A stretch of 64,000 nucleotides of DNA from Trachythela sp. YZ-2020 (Eukaryota; Cnidaria; Anthozoa; Malacalcyonacea; Clavulariidae), in the NCBI GenBank assembly GCA_016169945.1, contig JADLSH010000395.1:6352001-6416000 (forward strand). Direction: 5' to 3'. Positions 1-11,044 of this stretch are shown here, in pieces. The stretch's first letter is position 1; every line of letters starts with the position of its first letter. A program made the position numbers and the translations under genes. The notes beneath the pieces were generated by a model. It searched no databases and was not told where the DNA came from. It saw only the letters and a program-made list of their open reading frames with translations.

Positions 1-842
1 GCTTTTCGATTTGCTTCGTGCAAAAAAATTCGCCAAGTGGAAACTGATTCAATGACGCTCAGATACCCATTAGCTAGGACAGAATGGCTACCATGTCCAT
101 GGTCAGTCATTACGCTCCCATCATGACAAATAATGAAGCCACGAAAAAAGTTGTACAGATGAAGCGTTCAAATTGTGACTGGAAAAAACACGTGTTCCAC
201 CAAACATAACTTCTTGATTTACCAACAAAGATTGCAGAACGAGACGCGTAAACGAAATTACTGAAATACAATTGCTAGTCTGGAAAGCTCATAAAATCCA
301 AGAGTTTTCCACAGTCGACTCATTTCTATGATACCCTGAAAGGATTATTCCACTAGGAAGAGTTTGAATAACTGGAGAGACTTGTTAAACCGATATTATG
401 TTTTTAGGTGAATTTTAGCATAAAAAAACAAAAAATTCATCTAAGACGTCATATCCGGCAACTTTGACAGTGAAAAAGTTGATCAAGATGAAGATTTTTA
501 CTAAAAAGATATATTACATTTCGTCTCAGAATTATCCAAATATTACACATATACAAAAATCATATTTGGGGTTAGTAGCACTTTAAATGACATCCTCAAA
601 GCAACTAGTAAGCTCCTCTCAAACAGCAAAATCAGGTGATAATGCGTCGAAATCTTCAAAGATTGCGGATATATGCTCATTACCCTTTTGCATAGTTTAT
701 ATAAATATATTTGGAGAAAGGAGCTAGGGATATTCCCCAAAACCATCGCGGAATATCTCTTCTGAGTCTGCGTAAAGGATTATCCTTGCAAATATTTTGC
801 ATATGTTCCTAACAAGCGCGGTTCTCGAGGATCATGTGTCAC

Positions 843-940
843 TTGTTTGCGCGAAGCGACATTTCCTTTGTTGTCGGCATCGCTTTTTGTTGACGTGATA
901 AGCGATGTCGAACAAAGAAAGAGTAGCTTCGCGCAAACAA
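843..940. repeat. hairpin-forming inverted repeat
   Basis: The outer 15 bases TTGTTTGCGCGAAGC at 843-857 are repeated exactly inverted at 926-940, and the inner sequence continues to pair (CATCGCTT against AAGCGATG). It is likely the remnant of a small foldback transposon. The open frame across it (847-1032) shows no protein similarity I recognise and is best ignored. Confidence 0.7.
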
Positions 941-1007
941 TTGGCCAAGTGGAAAACGGGCGTTACCTGTACTTAGAAGTTTCAGGTTTTTATATTGGAT
1001 GGAATAC

Positions 1008-1512
1008 CTATCGTATCATGTCAATACATTGATGTTTAACTGATCAAACTACCAACCGTTTGCCTTCTAGAATCACCTGTCGAAATTAGGTTAAAAGTAA
1101 GTATTTCAACAGGTTTAGAAGGGATTTTTAAAGAGAATGTCTCCCTAAAATTGATGATTTGTGGTCCCTATCATCAAGATTTCGTTTCATGTAAAAATTA
1201 GTAAAAAGGAGGCAAAAGTCCTGGCAGGGTGGGGAAAATTCCCAGAATTTGCTGTTTCCAGTCCTTTTTGTCCCAAAAAAGCAAATTCAGTGCTTGGGCT
1301 TTTGCCTCATTTTCATTAATTTGTGCATGAATGGAAATCTCCATGTTGGGGACAGCAAATCGTGAGTTTTAGAGTAGATAGGTAGCCACTTATACTTATA
1401 ACCATAATTTGGACAAGTCCCAATATTGGTGTCACCACCTTAAGTGGTTCTTGAAGGCAAATGGTTTGTTATTTTGATCAGTGAAATGTGAATGGATTGA
1501 CATAATATGTTA
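1008..1512. repeat. long imperfect palindrome (foldback element)
   Basis: Two arms of about 240 bases are inverted imperfect copies. The left arm has CTGATCAAA and CCGTTTGCCTTC; the right arm carries the complements near 1450-1490. The inner parts also pair: GATTTGTGGTCCC at about 1156 against the complement at about 1350, and GGCAAAAGTCC at about 1211 against GGCTTTTGCC at about 1297. No target duplication was identified. A non-autonomous DNA transposon is the likely origin. Confidence 0.6.
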
Positions 1513-2059
1513 GTTATTCAACCCAGTGCAAAAAAATATATATTCGATTAAATCTAACGAAGTCATGCTACAAAATGTAGTGGAGGCATTGATTTTGGGA
1601 CCTGTATGTTGAGCTGAACGTTGGTATGTATGTTTGTTGACGCCACCAGCCTTTGACACGGTCTCATGCGAAGCACATTTGAACTTGCGTTAAAAACTAA
1701 GCTAAGAACAATGATATATAGGTTACTCTAACGAGGATGGGAACCTTATAATTAAGTGTGTTTCAAGACGTACAGAATATTGCATTCGATTATCTCTGGT
1801 GATTCTGGAAACGAAATCATGCTCTTGCACTATAGCACAAATATCTACTCTTGCACTATAGCAAGGGCTTGTATTTACGTCATTTCTACCCTATTACATC
1901 CTGTATTTTGGGTGTAAGTATATTTTGGGCATGATGTTTAACATTGTCTGGGAAAGGGTATTTTAAAGCCTTTTCTTACTGTGATAGTGTGATGCAACTG
2001 TGAAATATTGTGTGCAAGGGCTGCACGTGATATGAGAGTTTTGAATGTTTTTTTCACAG

Positions 2060-5000
2060 GTAGTCCAGGTTGAACAAAAAGAGTTTAAAAGTTTTAAACT
2101 ATCTGCGGAAGGTGAAGGAGTTGCCGAGAATGGAAGTCACGAAGCTGTTGTATTTGCTCATGTTCCTAAAGATGAAGGAATTGCACAGAAAGAACTTATG
2201 GTGAGATTTACTTTACCTTACCGCTTTTCTTATATAAGAATGACAAAATTACTGATTTTGATTGGTTACAAATTTAAAATTGTTTCAGAACTACTCGAAT
2301 ACTCAAATTATTTTATTTTTATGCAATTGCACATTCAGTAAAGGTAAATTGGTAAAAGGAAGAACTGGTTATTTTCAAACTATAGATGAACACAGAAAAG
2401 TTATATTCTAAAAATAATATTTTTAAATCGCTTCTAGAGTTCATGTCCTGGTGCTAAAATTGGTTTTAATAAAGCCATGGCAAAAGGATGGTTGTCAATT
2501 GATAAGAAAGCTGAAGGAGGAGCAAGAGTCATGAGAAAGGTATTTAGCAAGACTAGCTGCATTCACAACCATGCATAGTTAACATATATTAGTAAAATTA
2601 CATAGGTGATTATTGAAAATTCTCAACGCTGATTGGTTGCGCTACCCCGGATTAATACGCGATAATCACCTAAAGCGTTTTTAAGCCGCTTTTATCGTAA
2701 ATATTCAATTAAAATATATTGGAAATGTGCATATTTTCTTTTCCCAAATAATCTCGGCGAATAATTGTTAATTAACAATTATTCCCCTCAGGCTCGGTGA
2801 ATATCACAGGAGGAGGGCTTCTATGCCCCGCGCCCGCTGTGACTTTCTTTATAACGAGGAAGGAAGGAAACAATTGAGACCAAAAAGCCAGCACTTGGCA
2901 TATGTACACAGAAACTATCCTCGATTTTTCGCCTTTAAATGCATTTCTTTCGAGGATTTCCGATCTATTAAATCAATACCGACTACAATCAAAAAACAAC
3001 GATACAAAATCAATAAATTAAAAGCTTAAATTCGCTCTAAATGAATGACAAAATTTAAAAATAATATATCCGCGCGTGCCAAACGTGCAAACCAAACGTT
3101 TGCTGTTAAAAGTTGATGATGAAACGTAGTAAATTTCAAAGATATTACACAAGAAACTAACATGATAAACGGAGTTTGAGCCTGCATAATGTTTTTAAAA
3201 CTCAGTGGCGTAGCCAGCCCGCCGATTTGGTCCCGCTATGCAAATTTCAAATCATTATCATTATTCATTTCTTTAGAAATTCATTGTTTTCACCGTCAAT
3301 GAACACGAACAAATTTGCATACCGGGACTAAATCGGCGGGCTGGCTACGCTACTGTTAAAACTATATACTTGTTAAGTTAAAAATAAAAATGTCACTATC
3401 TGTGGGAAGTGCTAAAACATTCTGCACCAGTACCTAAAACAAACTCTTCGTGCACTTTCCCGACGCGTCGCCACTTTAGCAATACAAACAATTATTCAAC
3501 CATGATCCTGCCCAAGTGTACAAAAACCTATAACAAAGCCATGTAGAATTATGGTTAGTTTACTAACTATATCTCAGCCTATATATAGAATACTATTATT
3601 CTGTTTAATAGATTCACACATTCAGTATCATAATGATAATTTTCTTTAGGTTCTAGAAATAAGAGATGATGTAAAATCGGATCTTAATAAAATAAAGAAT
3701 GGACATTTAGAAGATATTGGTGATGCGTTACTTAAAGATTACCAGAAAAGAAAGCTTGTTGAGACCATGTAAGAATTGGTTTGCTACAATCTGTTTGAAT
3801 TAAGTTGCACATAGTTGTAGTTTTGAGCATGTTGAAGTTATAGAATTCTGTCTTTTAGATTAATAAAGAAGTATGTTGTGAAAAAAGGAGCCAACTTTAC
3901 TACAACAGCAAGTAAATTAGCAGCAGATTTGACTGCAGATATGTTGGCAAGGTATAATTCAATATTACGTACTTAAACGTTGTTTCTCCAAACAGTAAAC
4001 CTGCACATTGAACGTGACGTCACAACTAGGTTTCAACTATGCGCAAAGTGCAAGTTTCAGAACAACAGGGACTAACTAAACCGGTGATGCGAGTTCTGGC
4101 CAAACATGACCTGTTTTTCCATCAAAACGTTCAAGGATTCCTAACGTCGTGAGATCAACATCGTCCGAATGTAAATATCTGATTAGTGTAGTTAGTTAAT
4201 GATAGTTGGTACCTATAATTTGAACAGTTATGATTAAGGACCACACTTACTTTAACGTGCGAGTCAGTATAGGACTTACAGTATATATTAGGTTGAGAGC
4301 TTAGATATTTACATATATCTTTACGCTGAAATTCACCCTTTTGTTCTATAGTGGGCTTCGGTGGTGCAGTCGTCAGAGCAAGCGCCTTTCACCTCTGAGT
4401 CTTGAGTTCGATTCTCGTTGAGGACATGTATGTATGTATGTATTTAGCAATGAGTGGAAGACAGCAAAATTCAAAGAATATAACTTCGATGCTCAAGGAA
4501 TTCCACCAAGTGGTGGCTCCATGCATCCTTTAATGAAAGTCCGAGCTCAGTTCAGACAGATATTTTTAGAAATGGGGTAAGAATAAGAACTAAAATATCT
4601 TCAACTTTACATCATCTACGTCGATCTTCCATTTTACTGCTTCACAATCCTTCATGTCTTCATTTCCTGAACTTCTTACTTTGTCTTTCCCCGCCTGTAT
4701 TGTCTCTCTTACCTACTCGGCAAGGCTGTAATATTGCGTAAATGTAATAGAAAGTGGAAAAATTAAAAAAAACTATAATGAAAAATCCAGAAAAATGACA
4801 ATGTTGAATTTTCAAACTTTGGGATAAACAAAGCAATGTTTTAGACGGAACTTGGAAAAAATTCTCAATTTTGTGAAAATTTTTAGTCATGCTGGGCATG
4901 ACCAGCATGACCGGTAGCTACGCCACTGCTTACCTCGTACGCCAAGCATTTCTCAACCTAGTTCTCATCACAGCCAAATTCTCTTTCACACATTCAGTCA

Positions 5001-8000
5001 CCATGGGGTGGAAAAAATAGAGGACCATGGGACCAACGGTCCCGGAAAATGTTTCAGGTCAACAGAAAGAGAATAGAAATTTTTCAAAATCAAAAGAAAA
5101 CATCAAAATAGAGTATTGAAATTAAAACAGCCAAATGAACTAATATATAGTTTAACAGATAGAAGGTATATACCCTTGGGCTTGACTTCTTGTTCCAGTG
5201 GCTCAACAGTGTACCCATTTAACCGAATTTGATCAAATATTAACCTTAACCTTAATAGGTTTACTGTTTAGTTTCTGCAGGTACAGTACACGCAACTTCA
5301 GCAGTATTGAACTATTTCCTTGCGGTCCCAGAAAATAACTAAAATATTTTTCCACCTCTGTCAGTCAGTCACCTAGTACTTGAATTTTTTGAAATACATG
5401 TATGTTTTATTTTTTTACTCTCTGTCTCTTAAATATCTTTTGGGGCACATATTCCAGTCTAGACCAAAGACCATTTGTCCCAAACTCAATACTAGTCGTC
5501 TGAATTCAACATTTTTATTTTCGTTGTGCATTTGTAGCTTTACAGAGATGCATACAAACAATTTTATTGAAAGTTCATTTTGGAATTTTGATTCGTTGTT
5601 CCAGCCACAGCAACATCCAGCAAGAGATGCCCATGATACTTTCTTTATAGCAAGTAATTACACTATTTTTCTCTAGAATTGGATATATTTTAGGGAGAGA
5701 ATATTATAGATTTAGTAGATACAGTATCTATTATTGTCGATGGTAATATTGACCAGCAGTTTTTGTACAACATACCTGTTTTGTTTTTGGTTATTGTTTT
5801 GTTATTGAGTTTCAATCGTACAACTTGGTGATCTGATAACACGAAAAACTGGGACTAAAATAGAAGTCCATTTTCAGATTAGAGCCAGTGAATATATCGT
5901 GAAAGATATTTGATTTTGTTCCCAAATTTGTGATGGACTTGTGCTCCCTGGTTTCATAAAGGAAAAAAAAACAAGTGATTAAAGACGACGAAATGGATTA
6001 CTATTTTATTGCTAATTCCAGGCCTTTTGCCCGCCATCGAATAAGCTGGAAATGTGACAGTCCTGGTGTTTAAATTCCAGTGTAAATATTCATTTCCTCT
6101 ACAGATCCCAAATATGCCAAGCTAGAAGATATTCCTCCAGAGTATATTGAAGCTGTAAAGACTGTACATCAACATGGAGGATATGGATCACAGGGGTAGA
6201 TTTTTCTATTTTAACAATAAATTATGGATATTCTACTTAAAATTGGCTTACGTTGTTCATAATTTACCCTGATTCACTGTCACATTGCTGGTTAAATTTC
6301 CCTACCCCTCAGTTCTTCAGATTTACCCAATGTGGGTACACCCACCTTGGGTACACTGCCATGTCAACCCCAATCGTATACCCACAGGAAAACGATACAC
6401 TTGCCATTTCCCTTTGATGGGCATTGGATTTACCCTAGATTTCTTTTTCAAATGGGCCTTATATTTTGGGCAGAAGTATATGATTTGGGCATAACGTTTA
6501 ACGTTGTGTCGGAATGGAAATTCAAGGCTCATTTTACACCTTTACAACTGTATGCATGTTGTTTCCATAGTTACCAGTATGACTGGAAATTAGAAGAAGC
6601 GAAGAAGAATATATTAAGAACACACACGACGGCTGTTAGTTCAAGAATGCTCCACAAACTTGCTAAAACGGTGAGTATATACCTGCATGAAGTCTCATTG
6701 TGCCTAGTCTGATCATTGACATTGCAATACAGTAGAACCCTGCTATGTCGAACAGCCAAGGGAAATAACAAAAAGGTCGATATAGCGAGGGTTCGATATA
6801 ACCGAATCAGTGCATGTGAATCAAATTAGATCAACGTGGCAGATCCTACGACCTACTGATACGACTGTTATTTGTGAAATGTACAATAAACACTAGGTAT
6901 GCTTACGCTGCAAAATCAAACACGGCATGTGATCCCTAAGAAAAACAACGTCATTAGAGTTTGACATAACCGGGTAAATTTCGGTCAAGGGAAATTAGTT
7001 AACCGAAATGATTAAAAACAATTGAAATAGTATGGGCAAATCGACGGGAAATGGGTTTAAATTCGAGATAGCGGGGAGTTCGAGATAAGTGAATTCGACA
7101 TAACGGGGTTCTACTGTATATCAGTGAGCTCTACATTCAACTAGAGAATGTATCTTCACTCAACAGCATGAATAAAAAGGAAGCCAAAGATGGCGGACAT
7201 CGTTTGTTTTAATCTCTTGTCCATACTACAGTACAACTAGAAGAGACTGACTTCTTATGTCCACTATTGTATACGCCATGTTTGGCTTCACTTTAGGGCT
7301 TTAAGTTTCACTTCAGTATATGACATATATCCTCAATATATGATTACGGGGGTGTTAATATTATTGATTTTACAGAAAAACATCCCAGCAAGATATTTCT
7401 CAATTGATCGAGTATTCAGAAATGAAAGTCTCGATGCGACGCATTTGGCAGAATTTCATCAAATCGAAGGATTGGTCGCGGATTATAACCTGACATTAGG
7501 AGATCTCATTGGTGTTTTACATGCATTCTTTAAAAAGCTTGGTAAGTAATATTTGTGCATGTGTCAGTCATGTAAATTGTAAAAAGTTATGTTTATCGTT
7601 TCAATGTCTACAGAATAAATTTTGAATATGGAAGATAGATTTTGAAATTGCAATTATTTAATTCTTCACTCCCCCCCCCAACCCCCGAAAGCTTCGCCTT
7701 TAAATTGTCATTGTACGTATGTACCACTATTCTTTATTACAAAGGAATGCATAAACTACGTTTTAAACCAGCGTATAATCCCTACACGGAACCAAGCATG
7801 GAAATATTTGGATACCATGAAGGTATAGTATACTTTTGTCTTCGCAATTTTAAAGTGGTTATTGCGTTACAAGCTTTTAGCTTTGTGACTGACCTAACTA
7901 GCTTAAACAGAGGTGTAATCAACAGACAGAACTGATAGATCTATCAGTGTAAATAAAATTAGTTAGTCTATTATTGTTCCATAAAGGGATGGATTTACTG

Positions 8001-9821
8001 GGGGGGGGAGGTGCAGGGAGGTGCACACCCCTCCTAGCCTTGGCCATGGGGGGTGCAGGAGGGGTGCCAATTCCCATATCAAATCCAAATTTTGGATTTG
8101 ACAGGGCATTTATTAAACAAAAATATAACATCGGGCCCTTGATAGGCCTTTTTGACCATCTAGGCAATCTTATTTTTCAAAAATGTTCTGACAAGATGAC
8201 CCCTTGACTCTGTAGGGGGTCTTCAGTGACGATTCACCCTGCCTTGGTCGCCGGCCACGCCTTGCTTTGTGACCAGTGCCCTACCAGATCAAGCTGAATC
8301 CATCCCTGATTCCATACTCCACCCATCACATATTAAGCACGGGTTGCAGATGTGTTTAGCGCGCTGTCCTTTCCTCTGAGTTAAGTATGGTCGAGGGAAG
8401 GGTATTACGTAGGAGACTGGTGACTAAAACGCCGCACAGATTTTCTCTGCTTGCAAACTTGTAAGAAGAGTTGTTGTTGGTTCTTTCCTTGTTCTTTCCT
8501 GTGCTTGGAGGGTTTTTCTCCGCATACAAAATCTTTAGTATGGGTGGGGTTAGGTATCAAAAGGTTTCAATTGATAGAGTATTTAAATTATAACTATCTT
8601 TTCTATAGGTTTGGGGAAATGGGTTGAGGTTGGAAATTCAGGTGTATTCAGGCCAGAAATGTTGCTACCAATGGGACTTCCAGAAAACTTATCTGTAATC
8701 GCATGGGGGTTATCTCTTGAAAGGTACGTTCATTGTGATTGTTTATAAAGGCGGTGTTACACTACAGTATGTTTACACCTTGCGATTTGTCTGGCCTATT
8801 TTTGATGTGATATTTGAGAAATACGACGTAAACGTCATCTGACGACATCACCAACTGAAAATATCCGTCATCGACCCGACAAATCGTTATTTGTAAACGT
8901 ACTTATATATACTTGTATTGCTCTTGGGCGAGCAGATACATGTATGTCACACCATGCAATATTTACTTGTAATTGTTCTCACAATGGCATTACATACATA
9001 CATACATAATTATTCAGCTCACTCCCCATTGGGGCTTTTCAGTGACCGATTACATCAAGTATCTAGCTTACCTATATTATGTACTTAGCCTACATTATCT
9101 ATTTTTACAATTGTGATATATCTGTCTATCCTGACCCACCCAGTCAACTCTCCCTGTGGGGGAAACCGGAGTGCCCGGAGAGGAGTGTCTCGCTCCTCTG
9201 CATTGGCTTAAACCATAAATCGGCCGACCAAAATCCTAGCCTGTGTGCTCGTCTTAACGAGAACATTGCGAGACAAGTTGCAGAGTGATAACAATGTGTA
9301 ATGCCATTGCATAAAAATGTTCAGTATATAAATCGTTTCAAGACTTCTTATATTCAACTACAACCGATACTAGGTTAATATAAGTGAAGAAGGGTGTTTT
9401 TATCAAAGATCTAGAATAGAACTCGCTGCCGTCCGAAGTTGTCTGCTCAGATTCCCTGCAGAATGATTTAAATTTTAATAAACGTGTATATATTTTAGCT
9501 AGACTTTACCGACTCAATTACAATAGAGATAGAGACTAGTCAAAATACTACTGCAACAAAATGTTGCGAGTCATAACGAATGCGGTGCACATACAAATAC
9601 AAAATTGCAAGAAGTGTAATAAAGACGTATTGCATGCTGGCAAGACAACCACCAATGTCCCAGTCATAACTCTATATAGGCTGTTAAACAAGACTTATTT
9701 ATTGTTTTATTTTAGACCAACAATGATAAAGTACGGTATATCAAATATTCGAGATCTCTTTGGACATAAAGTTGATCTAGAAATGGTGAAAAGAAATCCC
9801 ATTTGCAGATTGGACTCGTAG
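2060..9821 (+). CDS. FARSA: phenylalanyl-tRNA synthetase alpha subunit, cytosolic (5' partial)
   Basis: Catalytic alpha chain of the alpha2-beta2 class II enzyme that charges tRNA-Phe in the cytosol. Exons: 2060-2200, 2438-2539, 3650-3768, 3859-3951, 4448-4576, 5538-5653, 6105-6195, 6571-6670, 7376-7541, 7745-7822, 8609-8723, 9716-9821. All junctions are GT-AG and in phase, giving 451 residues plus TAG. Visible residues: a winged-helix-like N-terminal part to about 110; class II motif 1 region [14 protein letters not shown] near 178-192; [10 protein letters not shown]; motif 2 VFRNE at 310-314; Phe-pocket region [16 protein letters not shown]; motif 3 GLSLER at 413-418; C-terminus CRLDS. From memory the human protein is about 508 residues, so roughly 50 N-terminal residues are missing and their exon was not found. 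The acceptor of the exon at 4448 abuts a SINE. The gene is convergent with NASP. Family assignment is secure; small exon-edge errors are possible. Confidence 0.96.
3203..3355. mobile_element. hAT-type MITE in FARSA intron
   Basis: Terminal inverted repeats of about 45 bases start CAGTGGCGTAGCCAGCCCGC on the left and CAGTAGCGTAGCCAGCCCGC on the complement of the right end. The element is flanked by a perfect 8-base duplication TTAAAACT (3195-3202 and 3356-3363), as expected for hAT transposition. No coding capacity. A partial end with the same GTAGCTACGCCACTG type lies near 4912-4928. Confidence 0.9.
4353..4442 (+). mobile_element. short tRNA-derived SINE next to the exon-5 acceptor
   Basis: The tRNA-like head starts GGGCTTCGGTGGTGCAGTCG (box A region). 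It continues through AGAGCAAGCGCC and CCTCTGAGTC to a box B word GAGTTCGATTC, then a tail of ATGT repeats. It lacks the body seen in the full-length copy at 12961-13297 (minus strand), so it is a head-plus-tail derivative. The tail ends five bases before the FARSA splice acceptor AG (4446-4447). Confidence 0.85.
6290..6540. repeat. dispersed repeat copy in FARSA intron
   Basis: Words such as TTTACCC, CAAATGGGCC, TTTTGGGC and TTTAACGTTGT recur in partly similar form at about 1870-2000 and at 11600-11670 and 12260-12340. This indicates an old dispersed family. Overlapping open frames on both strands here are repeat-derived, except the FARSA exon that starts at 6571. Confidence 0.4.
6730..7116. 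mobile_element. pogo/Tigger-type MITE
   Basis: The ends are CAGTAGAACCCTGCTATGTC on the left and the complement of GGGGTTCTACTG on the right, flanked by TA on both sides (6728-6729 and 7117-7118). Subterminal GTTCGA and GATATAAC words are typical of pogo-like ends. It is 387 bases long with no transposase frame. It lies in the FARSA intron between the exons ending at 6670 and starting at 7376. Confidence 0.85.
7122..7300. repeat. copy of the 'GAAGCCAAAGATGGCGG' inverted-repeat family
   Basis: Contains GTGAGCTCTA at the left and GAAGCCAAAGATGGCGGACA, then an inverted TTGGCTTCACTTT near 7282. The same end sequences delimit a better copy at 45750-46110, and a fragment lies near 60415. A DNA transposon family is likely; no flanking duplication was established for this copy. 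Confidence 0.5.
7984..8308. mobile_element. hAT-like non-autonomous element
   Basis: Inverted ends are AGGGATGGATT on the left and the complement of AATCCATCCCTG on the right. Flanking octamers GTTCCATA (7976-7983) and ATTCCATA (8309-8316) match at 7 of 8 positions. The interior has G-rich and C-rich tracts. Part of it (about 8150-8290) is also found at about 49265-49425 in the PLXDC gene, so the family is dispersed. Confidence 0.65.
8338..8545 (+). mobile_element. tRNA-derived SINE, family B (diverged copy)
   Basis: The head ACGGGTTGCAGATGTGTTTA is followed by GCGCGCTGTC and CCTCTGAGTTAAG. Later comes CTGTGCTTGGAGGGTTTTTC, resembling the CTCCGG central motif. It matches the better copy at 27365-27722 on the same strand over head and body. 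Confidence 0.6.
8995..9290 (-). mobile_element. tRNA-derived SINE, family A (5'-incomplete copy)
   Basis: On the minus strand it runs from the body to a TATG-repeat tail at 8995-9008. It shares CAGCTCACTCCCC, GACCGATTACATCAAGTAT, CCACCCAGTCAACT and ACCGGAGTGCCCGGAGA with the full-length copy at 12961-13297. The tRNA-like head is lost or unrecognisable. Confidence 0.8.
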
Positions 9822-11044
9822 TACAAGTAGACTTAAATTATATGTAAATTTTGAAAATGTGAAATGGAAGGAAATTTTTAAACGTATAAAAGTAGCATGG
9901 GTTTGTTTCCGAGTGCATATCTTATAGCGAGAGACGTTGTCTTTCAGTACGAGATGATTGTCAATACGAGATGATTGTCAATACGTGTTCTATAAATTAA
10001 TTTGTATAACCCTAACATAACTTAACCATGCGTAATCATAATACTAACCGAAACGGGCTCAAATCACATCCAAACCAACGCATAAAAGTTTTGTAGTAAA
10101 GGTAAATGAATTTTATTTCTCCATTTACAGAATTTTCTAGTAAGTCTTCTATATAAAGATTATATAAAGTACCATACTCATACTGACTATTAACTGACTG
10201 TTTACTATATAGATTTGATAGCCGCAACTGTAAGCTTGGGCCTGTGCTGCAACCAAATTGGTGCGAGACCCTATAGCCAACCTAGCCTACCTCCTTATGG
10301 CTCAACATAATCATTATAGTACTTTCCACACGAAGCCAGTTGATTGGTGATTTCTGTGAACGAGTAATGTGATTGGAAATTTTCAAGAATGTCAGAAGTT
10401 GTTATACATGAAATCCAAGCTTTCCATGCATTACGTAATGCGCCCACTTTGTGGGGAAAAGTATGCCCAATCCCACACTAAACTTGGTTTCATAAATATT
10501 TATTTATAGTTTGCTAGAGCAAAACATTACTGTTTACCAGGGGAGGTTATTTAGGTAGTTTTGACCTCTATTCGCATGCAGTCAAATTCTTGTGGGACCT
10601 TATTCCTCCAGTTCAAGGTGCACATTTCATCTGTGTTTTCATACAAAATATTGGCTTACATCCGGTATGTTCACACATTCGTACGAAAAATATATTTGAA
10701 ATTGTACTTTAGCATTGTAAAATTTACAAAAACGTAAATTGAGTAGAAATAAACATTAATAGGCCGTTTATGTGGCTGTAAATGATGTACATAGCTTATA
10801 AATGATGTACATACCTTATAAATGATGTACACCTTAACTGCCACAAATTTTGACTAAATGTTCCAAAGCCGATCATACTGATATTAAAGACCAAATCTTT
10901 TCTTATAACTGAAATACAATGTTGTGCACTAAACAAATTAAACTAAATTACTTTTAGTAAATGTTAACTAGTTACTACATTTCTAGAACTATATATAAGG
11001 TTTTTTCTACCAGATCCTATCATTAAGGTTTTGCGAGAGTTTGC
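9822..11044. other. convergent intergenic region FARSA / NASP
   Basis: Contains the 3' flanks of both genes and no recognisable gene. A 20-base unit around AAATGATGTACAT is repeated three times at about 10777-10836. For NASP, a possible minus-strand AATAAA lies at 10504-10499, about 540 bases past its stop. No clear poly(A) signal for FARSA was seen. Confidence 0.5.
10777..10836. repeat. three-copy 20-bp tandem repeat
   Basis: Three adjacent imperfect copies of TATAAATGATGTACATACCT. Small and probably without function. Confidence 0.7.

Larger units (their letters stand above)
1..2059. other. 5' flank or first visible intron of FARSA, no coding sequence recognised
   Basis: No exon for the missing FARSA N-terminus could be found here, so this is probably intron, with the first exon outside the window. 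It holds two palindromic repeats (annotated separately). Positions 8-46 and 925-956 share a short direct repeat around the words GCTTCG and CCAAGTGGAAA. Positions about 1870-2000 resemble a dispersed repeat seen again near 6290-6540 (shared words such as TTTTGGGC and GTTTAAC). Confidence 0.5.

Noticed and set aside
4353..4442. Functional tRNA gene
   Set aside because: Acceptor-stem halves do not pair, and the same head is joined to SINE bodies and tails elsewhere in the window.
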